Below are positions 27,870 to 39,450 of a stretch of 61,000 bases of DNA, one piece after another. A model generated the notes under the pieces. It did not search any database. It was not told the origin of the DNA and saw nothing but the letters and a program-made list of their open reading frames with translations. The first letter of the stretch is position 1. Every line of letters starts with the position of its first letter. Made by a program: the position numbers and the translations under genes. Origin of the DNA: Chrysomallon squamiferum (taxonomy: Eukaryota; Mollusca; Gastropoda; Neomphalida; Peltospiridae); contig CM022671.1 of the NCBI GenBank assembly GCA_012295275.1, forward strand, positions 5,280,565-5,341,564, read 5' to 3'.

Positions 27870-28953
27870 CAAAATAGAAAAGGTTCCGTTCAATCGTTAA
27901 TTCGTTTGTCCAAGACAAGACTTAATTTTTTTTTTTTTTTTTTAATAATCAGAAATAATGTTTGTTTACTTATTATAAAACTGTTGTAAAATTATGCTTT
28001 AACGCAAAATTATTATTTGAAATAAATTTTAAAAATATTCTCATTTTCATTGATAATTTAAAGATTATCGTTATTAATAAAAATATGAAATATTAAATAA
28101 TGTCAAACAAAAATAAATAAATAAATAAATTAATTAATTAATAATAAGAGAAAAAATAAAATAAAATGAAATAAATATTCAATTATGTCAAACAATGGTT
28201 CTTTTCGATTCAGACATTCCAAAAAATTATGCTGTCTACTTTAAGATTTATTATTTTCAGCGGATATTTGTAATTTACGCTATAATTTGTCAATCACACG
28301 CCATTCATTCATATAACTGCCATCCTGTATATTCTGAATGATAATTTATTTATTTACTTACCTATTTACATAGTTAAATAATTATTTAAATTTGCTCCAT
28401 TTCCATTTTATTTAGACTTGCCCATTGTATAAAATAAATCTGTTATTGTTTACATTTTAAAAAATCACTTTGTTTCGCAAATATATTTTGTCTGTGATAT
28501 ATTTATTTAAGATTTTTAATTATAAAAATTAATTCAAAATTTATCTTTCTATTTTTACATCCAGCAAAAGATCTATCAGTTTTTTTTACCATACGTACAT
28601 TTAATACATTAGACGTATATTTGAGTTAATTATTGCTTCAGTTATTTTCTATTTGTGTTAATTTTAGAATATAAACACAAATAATGCCAATTTGTACCCA
28701 TATAAATAACAAAACAAAAATTAATTTAAAATAAAGACAAATTTATTCAAAGGAAAATATAATTTTGCAGTAAAATATTTAAAACAATAACATTTAATTA
28801 CAAGAAAATATATAAAAATATTGATTATTATCATAATTGTCATCAGTATTATCATTATCTTCTAGCTTTAATGTATTTGTTAATTACAGTTTCCAGCATA
28901 ACAATAACAAAATGATAGTAAATAAAAAAAAAATAATAATAAAAAAAAAAAAA

Positions 28954-29032
<79 letters not shown>

Positions 29033-29110
29033 AATACAATCACATAATGGAAATTTATATTAACATTTGTTTCATTAATTACATATCTAGGTTTTCATGG
29101 TATAACCATT
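27870..29110. other. Non-coding, downstream of paralogue A
   Basis: AT-rich sequence with a T run near 27926-27943 and (AAT)n-(AAAT)n at 28936-29034. It should include the 3' UTR of paralogue A. The nearest poly(A)-like hexamer on the minus strand is an ATTAAA near 28866-28871, about 240 bp past the stop codon. No gene is seen. Confidence 0.5.
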
Positions 29111-31174
29111 TTAGAATATAATTTCCGTTGGGCATGTATAAAACCCATCTTTTCTTCTTTGAGGTCCCATTTTACATAGATGGATCCCTTCAACCTTCTG
29201 ACTGCCAAATTCCATGTTTTTAAATTTCTGATACAAATGTTCGGGTATGTTCGTGATATTTCGCTTTCGATTTCTTTTCAGAAAGCCCAGGTTCGTCTTC
29301 GCAATGGTCATGTGTGCTGTGTAATCATGCTCTTCGTCTCTGGGGTTGACGCCCTCTTCTCTCAACCCTCTCCTCAACAGTCTGCGAAATTCCAGAAAGT
29401 CTTCAGGGCAGCGGACCTGGCCGTAGACAACATTTCCGTCGTTGAACTGGGATATTCCTTCGATTCTGAGCAAATCCTTTGGAGCGTTCGAGGTGAGTTG
29501 TTGTTCCATATTCTTCAGAGCATCAACGGCTTCTTTGACTTGATTTTCCGAATGCAACGCCAGCGTGCACAGCGTCACGTGAATCATGTTGCGGTCGTAG
29601 CAGATTTCTTTGTACAGAGGGTTCTGTGAGGTTATACCTCCGACTACCTCTTCCAAAGCATCGCCGATTTTCGGATTCGTACATCGAACTGCAACAAAGT
29701 AATTGGCTCGTCCGGTTCCTCCTGAATTTGAACTCTTTTTTCCTTTCGATTTTTCCCTTACCGGAACTTCCACCTGCGAATTCTTCGCCGACGTCACTTT
29801 TCTAGTGAACTTCTTCTCGTCCTGGTTCTTTTTGTTGTAAGAGATTTCTGTCCACCCATCGGACTGATCGGTGGTGTCCAGCGGTCCGTCCAGAAATTCG
29901 GTTTCAGTGTTACCACGAGAGGCACAGAGCTCTGGCCAGTCGTCCTGTTCGTCATTTCCAGACCACAGAGATGATGACAGACCGGCGCCGATCCACTGGT
30001 TTTCCAAAGATGGTTCCTGTTCCTGCCGTGATTCGGTTAAGTCACGTGGTTGGGCGTACAGTCCTGGCAATTTTGCCTCGTTGAAACGAACGAGGGTAGA
30101 AGAATTTTCGTCTTCGTCTGGAAATATTTGCGAGGTTACGTTTATTTTTTCTCTGCTGTTTTTGTTTTCACTGACGACGTCCAGTACGTAGTCAACCAGT
30201 AGGGGAAGCATCGGCGTGTTAAGGTACTCGTGACCTTTGGCCTTTGCCCACAGCGCGCACTCGAGTTCTCTTTCACTTTTATTACTGAGTCCCTTTTCAT
30301 TGAGTTTGACTCGAATCCTTGGTACTCTGCTCGGATACCATTCTGAAATATACACACATAGCCGAATTTGCACAGCATGTTGTTTTAATTTTGTAATGTG
30401 TCTAACACTGTGAAACAGCCTGCTAACACATTTTAAAGCATTTTGAAGTCGAAGTAAAAACTCAGCAAATAATATAATATTTAAAAACTATATTATTAAA
30501 GTATTATAGTTCCAGATAAAAATAAAAGTAAATAAATAAATAAATAAAAAATAAAATAAAATCCTTTTTTCCGGAACAGTAATTACCGACTAGTTTTTCT
30601 TTATTTCTCTTGATTAGTTTTCTCTAATTAGACTCGATCATTTCAGTTTATTACACTTTCTACAACGATAAAATAATAATAACAATAATAAATAAATAAA
30701 TAAATACATTTTAAAAATCAAAAATAAGACGGACCAATGTTTGTATAACTAGACCATTTCTTCGAATGACAAAAGGTTTATTTTAATATCTATCTTTGTA
30801 CTTATTTATCTGTCTATCTATATATCTATTTATCAAAAAAATAATTTTAATAAATTTTATAATAATTATAATCGTGCAGTATTAACTGAATAACAGGCTC
30901 ATCAACAGAGAAACACAACAAAATAAACACGTACATACTTTTAAACTGATTTTCTACCTATTTCTTGTATACAAAGGTAAACTGGTTTAATGCAAAGTAG
31001 AATATTCTGTGTAATACCGTTGTACTGAAATTCCAGAGTTACTGCATCATTCGGTCGAACTTTGATGATGTGTTTCAACGAGGCACTGTCTACCGTGACG
31101 TCACACCGGTCCAGTAGTTTCGCTTTGATCTCGCCGATACCCGCCGACAAACTGTTGTAAAATGTTTCATGCAT
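29111..31174 (-). CDS. RWD-2H phosphoesterase paralogue A (AKAP7/LENG9-like)
   Basis: Two exons, 31018-31174 and 29111-30342, give an intact frame of 462 residues. The donor (AACG|GTATTA) and acceptor (TTTCAG|AATGG) join in phase 1. Residues 1 to about 112 form an RWD domain, with the typical WYPSRVPRI turn straight after the splice junction. A Ser/Asp/Glu-rich linker of about 150 residues follows. The C-terminal half (about 265-462) resembles the AKAP7 2'5' RNA ligase-like domain of the 2H superfamily, with both catalytic motifs, HVT (307-309) and HMT (396-398). 2H enzymes cleave 2',5' or 2',3'-cyclic phosphodiester bonds, and AKAP7 degrades 2-5A; substrate here is unknown. The RWD may bind protein partners. 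It lies at the 3' end of a tandem cluster with B and C. The start is the first ATG of the exon. Domain calls are confident; function is inferred. Confidence 0.87.
30343..31017 (-). other. Intron of paralogue A
   Basis: A 675-bp phase-1 intron splitting the RWD domain. It contains AAAT and AAT repeats near 30530-30560 and 30668-30710 and no further coding sequence that I can see. The position and phase match the introns in B and C. Confidence 0.8.
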
Positions 31175-31246
31175 TCTCTTCTTCTTTTCTTTTTACCTCA
31201 TAACTGAAATAAGTGAAACAAAATCTAACTTAAATCATTATTTATA

Positions 31247-31291
<45 letters not shown>

Positions 31292-31316
31292 TATTATTAT
31301 TATTATTATTATTATT
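31247..31316. repeat. (TAA)n immediately followed by (TTA)n inverted repeat
   Basis: A run of TAA triplets turns directly into a run of TTA triplets with no spacer. The two arms are reverse complements and could form one long A-T hairpin or cruciform. Confidence 0.9.
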
Positions 31317-31389
31317 TTTATATTTAATTTAATTTAATTTTTATTTTTATTCATATTTTTAACATTTATTTATTTTATTTTATTTTAAT

Positions 31390-31390
31390 A

Positions 31391-31442
<52 letters not shown>

Positions 31443-31461
31443 TTTTTTTTTTTTTTTTTTG
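31390..31461. repeat. (TTA)n plus T run
   Basis: A TTA trinucleotide array ending in about 21 T residues and a short GAGA tract. Confidence 0.9.
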
Positions 31462-31816
31462 AGAGAGAGAGAGGGGTCGTCAAGAAGTTATAGGTCAAAT
31501 TAATTTTTGTATTTAAACTAATTTAGAAAAACACAGCTCATATTTAAGTCTTTCAAGCTAGGTTTATATCTCAAGCTAGTTAAAACTACGAGGATCTTCT
31601 GACGAAAGGGAGACAAATCCAGTATATAAATCTTCCCCATTCACAATAATTATTTCTAATAAATATTAGAGACGGCGTTGTTTGATGATTGCATATTAAA
31701 TGAATTGGATTATATCTATGAAAACACACTCACATTTTTACCCATCCACATTAATGGCTCCTAAGTCTTCTAAACCAGGACATGTCCCACTGTTTTATCA
31801 GTGTAATTTCACACAC

Positions 31817-31856
31817 TACATTACTACTACTACCACCACCACCACCACCACCACCA

Positions 31857-31894
<38 letters not shown>

Positions 31895-31917
31895 ATAATA
31901 ATAATAATAATAATAAT
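31817..31917. repeat. Compound trinucleotide repeat (ACT)n-(ACC)n-(ACT)n-(AAT)n
   Basis: Four trinucleotide arrays follow one another, each differing from the next by a single base. This pattern fits point mutation spreading through one original array. Confidence 0.9.
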
Positions 31918-33492
31918 CGTAACAATGTTATGATATCACAAATATATTAGAATAACTACATAACTGCCCGGGAAACTTGTAAACACTTACCCACACAGAC
32001 CTATACACACACATACACAAACTCACACATATTCATATACATACATGTGTACATACACCCATATATATATATACAGACACTACATATATAATATAAAACC
32101 ATTGTGTGTCGTTGTACAGGCTCTTTTGTAAACAAACGGTTCTAGGGAGCTGACTAAGCTAAAACCTTAGTTCTGTTCATATAATCAGTTAATATTTGAA
32201 TTTTAAAGTTTACCACATACCTGACAATGATTACTAATCTTCAGTTTTCAAGACTTATTCGTCTTTTATTTAATCCTTTCCCAAAACACTGCTGTTTCCG
32301 TGCCTACTTCTTGTTTCGGTTTTGTTGTGCAATCGGAGATGATCGAGGGGAAACAACCTCTATTTTGTGAGTGTAGTTCCAAGCATGTTTATGCTTGTTG
32401 TTGGTTCCGTTTATGAGCGTTTGAATAGGTAAACACAGATGAAACATAAAATAAACACGTTATTCGATTTAAATATAAATCAGCCAGATTTAAGTTCTTT
32501 TCTCCGATTGGATGCCCGGGTCCACCGCCCCTTCGGCCCCCCATCCTCTGCACACCTCTGGTTGGGAGGAAGTGAATATACGGCACAAGCACACATTTAA
32601 AACATAATCTGTAATATATTTTGTTGTAATTTTTATTATGCAATTTAATATTGAATTACAATCATGATTATATAAAGTATATTTTCTGATTTGTTTTGGT
32701 TACATTTTCAGCTTTTAAATCTATTGCGATATTAATTTATTTACAATACGGTCATCCAGTATGGTTTTATTGGCGTACTAGCAAATGCATGAAATGTTAT
32801 TATGTTTAAGATTTATATGTATTGTAAATTTAATATATCATTATGGTTTAACAAATTACAACACACACTCACACATACACAATTGTTTTCACAATCACAT
32901 ATATGTTTTAATAATTAATATTATCACAAAAGTTAAAAATTAAAAATAAAATAAAAATATCAAACAATATAGAGTTTAACATTGTAAATATTAAAATACA
33001 AGTAAATAACAGGTGATAGTATCACTGTCTGTAGGTGATTTTAGATGTTACAGGGTCTTGAAAAATACCATGATTGGATTGCTTATAAATGATATAGTTC
33101 TGGCTCCAGGAATCAACATAGAACAGGCCTGATTTATACATAAATTTAGTAAACTGTAGAACAGGGCTTCATAGTAAAGAAAACTCTCAGTTTAGTTTAG
33201 TTTTTACAGTCACTTGTAACACTTCCCTAACAGAGCCTCACAGTATAGGGTCAAAGTTCATTTACAACATGATATGGGTTAGCTTTCTAAATATATTTTC
33301 AAGATTTCAATGCACTTCTTTTATTTCATTTCTTTAACATTATTATCTAGGCAAGGCCTCATTATTTATGTGGTAAATTTCAAGCTATTTCAAAATCAAA
33401 GCAATAATTCTAACATTTTATAAACTTTTTCATACAATTTCTACTACAGTCTTTTCCCCTGTAAATACTAGCCATACTGGATCTAATTTCGG

Positions 33493-34874
33493 CTAAGTGA
33501 AATGTATTTCCCAAAGTGAGCTATAGAAGCCATCTTCTTGCCTTTTCTTTCCAAATTCACAGAGGTAAATCCCCTCTACTCCCTGCTCACCTAATTTAAT
33601 ATCTTTGACCTTGCTGTAGACATGCTCAGGGATATTTGTAACATCCTTGTTCTTCCTTAGAAAAGAATGCACAATTTTTCCTATTGACATATGTGGCGTG
33701 TACTCTGAACTGCCAATACCTATTCCGGCTTCCTCCAGTTTTTTCACCAGCCAATTTTGAAAGTTTACGAGATCCTGACTGTACACCTTAGCAAAGACAA
33801 TCCTGCCATCGCTAAACTCAGAAAGACCCTCAATCTTCATCAGTTGCTTTGGTGCATGTGTGATTATTTCATCCTTCATGTCCTGAAGAGCCTTGATCAG
33901 ATTTTCTGACTTCTCAGAAAAAACACAAAGTGTTATGTGGAGTTCTTCACGTCTGCAGCAAACCTCGTGATAAACGGGATTGTGCGAGATGATTTCTTTC
34001 ACAATTTTTTCAAAAGCATCACCAATCTCAGGGTTTGAACACCGGACAGCCAGGAAGTATGTAAGTGGAGGTGGACGGTAAGTAGAAGCTTTGCCTTGAT
34101 CATCATCATCATATTTTTCACTCTGAGCATCTGGAGATTTTCTTCTTTCAGCATCTGGAGATTTGCTTTGTTCTTTGACTGCAGATTTTTCCCCCTGAAC
34201 ATCTGGAGACTTATCCCTGTGAACTTCTGGAGATTTATCCCTGTGAACTTCTGGAGACTTATCCCTGTGAACTTCTGGAGACTTTTACCCCTGTGAACAT
34301 TTGGCGACTTATCCCTGTGAACATTTGGCGACTTATCCCTGTGAACATTTGGAGACTTATCCCTGGGAACTTCTAGAGATTTACCCCTGCGAAAAATTGG
34401 CGACTTATCCCTGCAAACTTCTGGAGACTTATCCCAACGAGCATCATAAATTGTTTCTTTGATATAACTTTTCTGTGATTTCAAAGTTTCTTTCTTGGTA
34501 TCCACTGTATTTTTTTCCTTTGAGCTTTTATCAGTGACCACAGTTTTTTGTTTTTGTTTTGGACTGGTTGACCTGGATGATACTTTAATCTTTTTCATGG
34601 TTGTAGTATTCTCAGTCTGAGTCTGTGTTGGGATAGTTGGACTGGGAATAAGATTAAACATGCGTTCTATGATCAGAGGCAGGACAGGTGTTTTGAGATC
34701 TTCCAGAGACCAGGCATAAATCTGCAGCTCATGCTCAAGCTCATGCTCAATCTCTTGCTTGCTTTTTTCCAGATGATCACACTTGTTCAGCTTAAGGTGA
34801 ATCTTGGGGATTTTGTTTCTGAACCAGTCTGCAATGATCAGTGAAAACACATCACAGTAAATAACACTGTATAA

Positions 34875-34911
<37 letters not shown>

Positions 34912-35146
34912 TGTATGGTGAGTGGTATAACTATAAAACATCAGGGTGTATGACTACAGTGGGTATATGTTGTTTGTGTATGTATGAATGAAAAAAAAAG
35001 ATGAGTGACATACCTTTGTAAACAAAGTCGACAGTTATCTGCTCTTGTGATGTAACAGTGATGGTATTCTGTAAGGTAAGTGTGGGGAATTTTTCTTTAA
35101 TTTTGCGAGATTCTTCAGCGTATCTTCTGTAAAATGCTTCCCCCAT
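33493..35146 (-). CDS. RWD-2H phosphoesterase paralogue B (frameshifted)
   Basis: Two exons, 35014-35146 and 33493-34828, separated by a 185-bp phase-1 intron at the same RWD position as in A. Residues 1 to about 105 are the RWD domain (VDFVYK joined to DWFRNKIPKI). A Lys/Ser/Thr-rich linker contains an array of about 13 eight-residue units of the type KSPEVHRD. The frame breaks inside this array at 34283-34286. The downstream frame encodes the 2H domain, opening at TYFLAVRC and carrying HIT and HMS, the second motif having Ser in place of Thr. Both are accepted in the superfamily. Adding one base at the break gives 489 residues plus stop. The unbroken frame on both sides, of about 250 and 240 residues, argues against an old pseudogene. 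SP sites in the repeat would suit proline-directed kinases (inference). Confidence 0.75.
34150..34440 (-). repeat. In-frame 24-bp coding minisatellite (KSPxVxRD)
   Basis: About a dozen 24-bp units encode octapeptides such as KSPNVHRD and KSPEVHRD, with more diverged units at both ends (KSPDAERR, KSPIFRRG). Three adjacent units are nearly identical, which points to recent unequal exchange. It separates the RWD and 2H domains of B only. Confidence 0.85.
34283..34286 (-). other. Frameshift in paralogue B at a 4-base homopolymer
   Basis: Neighbouring 24-bp units read AGGGATAAGTCT on the coding strand. This one reads AGGGGTAAAAGTCT, leaving the 2H domain in another frame. One more A in the run of four restores the frame through to the natural stop. 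Splicing cannot repair it because the repeat period is a multiple of three. Confidence 0.75.
34829..35013 (-). other. Intron of paralogue B with (AG)n tract
   Basis: A 185-bp phase-1 intron bounded by AAAG|GTATGT and TTGCAG|ACTGG. It contains an AG dinucleotide tract at 34877-34909. Confidence 0.85.
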
Positions 35147-35959
35147 TCTGTGCTCTATGAAAAAAAAAGAGAAGATTTTTACATTAATTATATGTAAACG
35201 TAATAATAATAATTGTAGGTTTTCATAATGTCATTTCCCTCCCTTTTGGCAAAACCAGCACTCTGTAAATAAATTAAAATAAAATAAAAAAGTAAAGTAA
35301 AGTAAATAAAAGATTTGCTAACAACACACTCAGATTTCATGTCAAGTTTAAACTAGTGAACTACTTAGCTATTGTTAGACTGATAAATATACTGTAATCG
35401 ATAGACAGATAGATGGACAGATAAAGTAAACAAATAATAAATGCATACATAAATCTATAAATAAATAAATATAAATTAATGAATAAGAATAATAAATTAT
35501 TAAATGAATAAATACAATAAAACACAATAAAATAAAATAAAATGAAACAAGTATTAGTAAATAAATATAAAATTGTACAAACAGAAAATAGAAAGGTCCA
35601 CCCACAAGAGATAACAAATTTAGTTCAAACGGATTAAACTATGTCATTTCCTTTACGGATGTCTCTTAAACTGCGGCATAAACGAAAAATGTCTACGAAC
35701 GAGTTATAAGTAACTATTTATGCTAAATAATAAAACTTTTCAAACCGTCAGTTTCATAAATATTTGGAATTTTACTGAGTTTCGGTTTTCATATCGTAGT
35801 CGATAATTACAGACCAGGATGTGTCGTTTGGGTTTTAGCTTACAAATTAAACTAAGGGAAGTAACTGTTATAGCGAGCGAATGTACCGTAAAACATTTAT
35901 TATTTGATATTTATTGAATTAATATAAAGTTTCCTATTATTGTTATTTTTTTTAATTTT

Positions 35960-36085
<126 letters not shown>

Positions 36086-36139
36086 AAAAATAATTATAAT
36101 GAATTCAAATTGTCACATAATTTCAAAAACATATTCACA

Positions 36140-36176
36140 TTTATTGTACATCAGTACAGGTATATATTTATTTATT
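36140..36176 (-). terminator. Candidate poly(A) signals of paralogue C
   Basis: Two or three AATAAA hexamers on the minus strand begin within about 70 bp of the stop codon at 36211. The assignment rests on sequence and spacing only. Confidence 0.45.
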
Positions 36177-36210
36177 ATTGTTACAGGTTTAATATATATG
36201 TATATATATA

Positions 36211-36943
36211 TTAATATTGAAGTTCATGAAAGTCAAACTGTTTGACAGAAATGTAAAACCCATCTTCATCTCTCTCGGTTCTCATAGAACACAGATTAAT
36301 GCTCTGAAGTTTCTGTTTTCCAAAATACATATCAGAATATCCCTGATACAACCAGGGGTCAATGTACTTTGACCTTTTCTGCCGTGACACTGACCTTGTC
36401 GTCTTCATCAAGGTCATGTGAGGCATAAACTCGAACCCGTCTCTGATGTCGATTCCAGCTTGTCTGAGACATAATTTCAGGTGATGGACAAAATCCAAGA
36501 ACTCCTTTGGGCACTGGATTTCCGAGTACAAGACTCGATTGTAAAAATGTGAGACATTCTGAAAAGTGAGTGCTTCTTGTGGTAGAAGTTTGGACAGCTC
36601 GGGCATCATGTCCTGAAGAGTGGACACAGCGTTCGAGATCTGTTCGGGCGTGTCGAGCCCCAGTGTGCAGAGAGTCACGTGCAGAGCTTTCGGTGGCACG
36701 ACGCACGTGCTGTACAGTGGTTCGTGATCAAGTATAAAGTCGTGGACCTCCCCACTCGATTTCTTATTTCTTCGTCTGTGATTCGCATGGCCAGAAAATG
36801 ATTAGGGCGCAGCTTGTCTTTCCAGGAGGGAGTATTTTGTGCCTGAAAAAAAGCTTCATCAACGTCGTCATCGTCATCACTGTCAGCGTGGTATTTGTCA
36901 CTCTTTGTATTTGAATCTACAGTGACTGTAATACCATCGTCAC

Positions 36944-36978
<35 letters not shown>

Positions 36979-37840
36979 CTATCCTCATCTTCATTCTCAT
37001 AAATATAATTTTGTTTCTGGTTTCCAGCACTGACACCAACATCTTGACCGCCTCTTTTTTTCTCTTCCTCGACAACGTCTTCTTTGTATTTAGCAATGAC
37101 GTCAGTGATCGTCATGTTGCTTCCAGTAGACCCAAAACGTTATCAAGTCTTTCTGCTTTGTCCCAGATTTTCACGACCCGGTATTTGAAGTACTGGATCC
37201 GGTGTTTGGGTATAGCCAGGACCGTGTAGTCCACTGAAGCAATGTCTTCCCAAGAAAAAGCAGAAAAATATTTCTCCACCACTCCACGGAATCTGTCCAA
37301 GTACCCGATGACAAAATCATCTCTATCCAGATTGTCATCCCATAGAATCCTTTTTATCACATCCTCCGCAGTCTTCATTGCGGGTTTCTTTTCTTGAATG
37401 TCATCTTCCTTGATTTTCTTTTTCTTCTTGGGTTTTCTGGGTTTTCTGGTTGGAGTGTCAATTATTTCTTCGGATGTCTGCTTGGAAACCTTTCCTGCTC
37501 TCATGCCGTTGCTACGCAACCAGGTTTCAGCTGCACTGGTGAGTTCTTGTATCATGAAGGTGTTGAGCATTTCCTGTGACTTCTTTTTCAGCATCCGAGT
37601 GAGATCTTGTAAACTGTCTTCATCTAGGCTGGATGAACGGACGCTGATAGCAGGAACTACACCAGGATAACTTTCTGAAAACAAACAACAGAAAACATCG
37701 TTAGTTTCAAAGTTATCAAAAGAGATTATAGTGCTAACTTCTCGGATACTATTATCAACTAGTAAAAGAAATCTTTTATTGCTACATTTGTATTCTTTGA
37801 TATATAATTTTAATAGGCGCATTTATGGTTCGAACAATAA

Positions 37841-37939
<99 letters not shown>

Positions 37940-38230
37940 TAACGAAAATCAAATTGGTCTTCAGTGATATTTACTATTATTTATGATCTTATAAAACATA
38001 TATACTTTATTAAGTCTTAGTGATTAACTTTTACCTGTTATGCGGAATTTTATGGTTGCATCCATATTTTCTGGTTGTATTGTAATATTGTAACTGTGGT
38101 CGTCGTTGGTGATTACGCGACAACGTCCCGGGTGATTCTTCTTGATCGATGTAATTTCGTCTGCTTGAGAAGTTAAAGCAGACGACGGCTCTGTGCTAGA
38201 GCAAGTACCGGAAGATATTGATGCCGCCAT
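36211..38230 (-). CDS. RWD-MJ1316-2H protein, paralogue C (LENG9-like; two frameshifts)
   Basis: Exons are 38035-38230 and 36211-37674, joined in phase 1 (ACAG|GTAAAA, TTTCAG|AAAG). The order is RWD (about residues 15-120, ESYPGVVPAISV at the junction), a basic stretch KPRKPKKKKKIK that could be a nuclear localisation signal, an MJ1316 domain (about 165-245, with DDFVIGYLDRFRG and IPKHRIQYFKYR), an acidic linker with a run of nine Asp, and a 2H domain with HVT and HMT. MJ1316 plus AKAP7-type 2H is the pairing known from LENG9. MJ1316 is thought to recognise RNA cyclic ends and 2H to hydrolyse them. The frame breaks at 37134-37137 and 36750-36753. One added base at each gives 553 residues plus stop. 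The start context GAAAATGGCGGC also matches a YY1 site. It could be a pseudogene, but homopolymer error seems likelier. Confidence 0.78.
36750..36753 (-). other. Frameshift 2 in paralogue C at a 4-base homopolymer
   Basis: Early in the 2H domain the coding strand reads CGAGTGGGGAGGTC. One extra G restores RVGEVHDFIL and joins RITDEEIRN to the downstream frame carrying LHVTLC. Aligned with A, no residues are missing. Confidence 0.75.
36945..36992 (-). repeat. Coding GAT/GAC repeat, acidic run in C
   Basis: A trinucleotide array on the coding strand encodes a run of nine Asp within a longer Asp/Glu-rich linker. GAT and GAC alternate, so the run is not a pure slippage product. Confidence 0.85.
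37134..37137 (-). other. Frameshift 1 in paralogue C at a 4-base homopolymer
   Basis: Just at the end of the MJ1316 domain the coding strand reads AACGTTTTGGGTC and the frame runs into TGA. One extra T gives ...DNVFGST, the usual end of this domain, and opens the next frame through the acidic linker. Confidence 0.75.
37675..38034 (-). other. Intron of paralogue C with long (CT)n tract
   Basis: A 360-bp phase-1 intron in the RWD domain. About a quarter of it is a dinucleotide tract at 37841-37934, CT on the plus strand and GA in the transcript. Confidence 0.85.
37841..37934. repeat. (CT)n microsatellite
   Basis: About 46 CT units with one CG interruption near 37852. Confidence 0.95.
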
Positions 38231-38346
38231 TTTCGTAAAATCGAATTATAGCCCTGGAAAAAGAAAAAGTTAAATTATGGAAATAATTTTGAAGTTATAA
38301 GAATAGAATTAAATAATATTCATCTAAATTATTATTATTATTATTA

Positions 38347-38382
<36 letters not shown>

Positions 38383-39384
38383 AATCAATTAATGAGACAT
38401 TATTTTTACTTTTTGACAATTTCTGATTCAATACATTTAATTTAAAGCAACTATAAATAAAAATAATAATAAAAAAAAAAAAATAAAAGTAAAAAAAGAT
38501 AACCCACAGGCACAAAAATAAAAATGGGAATGCTGAAATAATAAGAGAATATTAATTATTTGTACAATGTGCATGTTTCTTTCTGTATGTGTGACAAAAA
38601 CGAACATTTTTAATGAAAATAATGCACATAAATTATTTTATCCCCTTACGATTACATCTTTTTCTCATTCAAAATATATTCCCCCATTTCCCGGCATTTA
38701 AACTAAAAATAAAAATCTCATTTCGCCACACCTACAATCATGAATATTAAATAAACTGGTTGTCAGTCAAGACAAATATATCGTTTACTTCCTGCGTAGT
38801 AACCCATTTTACTGAAAGCGAAACAAGCTGATTATATTTCAACGAATTTAGTTTATTCCACGAATCTCACCTGGACAGTCCTAAGAATGTTCTGTTGGTA
38901 TTCGTCGTAGTGAGCTTTTTATAAAGACTCTTCGCTACTTCGTTGTATTAACAGCTTGTTGTGCAATGTTTACCATGATGACGACAGCTAAAAATAGCTT
39001 TGAATTATCTCCCTTCGTGTAATAGGTTATAGTGTAGTGCAATGTAAGAATTAAGATGTATTTATTATTTTAATAACGTTCTTTAGGCTAATTAACATAA
39101 AATTGTAATTATGGGCTGACATTATACTATGTTGATATCTTATAATATGGTTAGAAAAAAGACTGTTGGGATGACCTTTTAACCATCCGTACCTATATTT
39201 TTTTCTAATCGGCATTTTGTACAGTGGCAAATTATCACCGCCGAATGGGATTACCATACAGTCTCAACAGTCTATTTTGAAAAAAAAAAAAAAAAAAACA
39301 CACACACACAACAACAACTGAACAACAACAAACAAACAAACAAAGCAACACCTGTTACATACATTAAACCATTACAGTTCTAAA

Positions 39385-39450
39385 CGTTAATTCTTTGTAA
39401 TTGATAGAGCACTGTAACAACCACTATGCTAGCAGGCATTCGTCGTTGCC
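39385..39450 (-). mobile_element. tRNA-like SINE head fragment
   Basis: On the minus strand TAGCATAGTGG fits the A-box consensus and is followed by TTGTTACAGTGCTCTATC, echoing the CTCTATC that follows the copy near 2.28 kb. No B box was found, so this is a fragment. Confidence 0.4.

Larger units (their letters stand above)
31175..33492. other. Intergenic region between A and B
   Basis: No gene is seen. It has a perfect (TAA)n/(TTA)n inverted tract at 31247-31316, (TTA)n plus a T run at 31390-31461, a compound trinucleotide tract at 31817-31917 and CA-rich sequence near 31990-32100. The first 100 bp and 32250-32600 are of higher complexity and could hold the promoter of A. The last few hundred bases contain the 3' UTR of B. 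Confidence 0.55.

Noticed and set aside
29180-30191. Plus-strand frames of 149 and 106 codons
   Set aside because: They are antisense shadows of the well-supported paralogue A exon.
34262-34290. A mini-intron explaining the frameshift in B
   Set aside because: Candidate GT-AG pairs within the array span only 24-bp multiples, are far too short for an intron and do not restore the frame.
36211-37822. Three separate overlapping genes, or an ATGA-coupled operon, in place of paralogue C
   Set aside because: The three frames together encode one colinear RWD-MJ1316-2H protein. The overlap is produced by single-base homopolymer losses.
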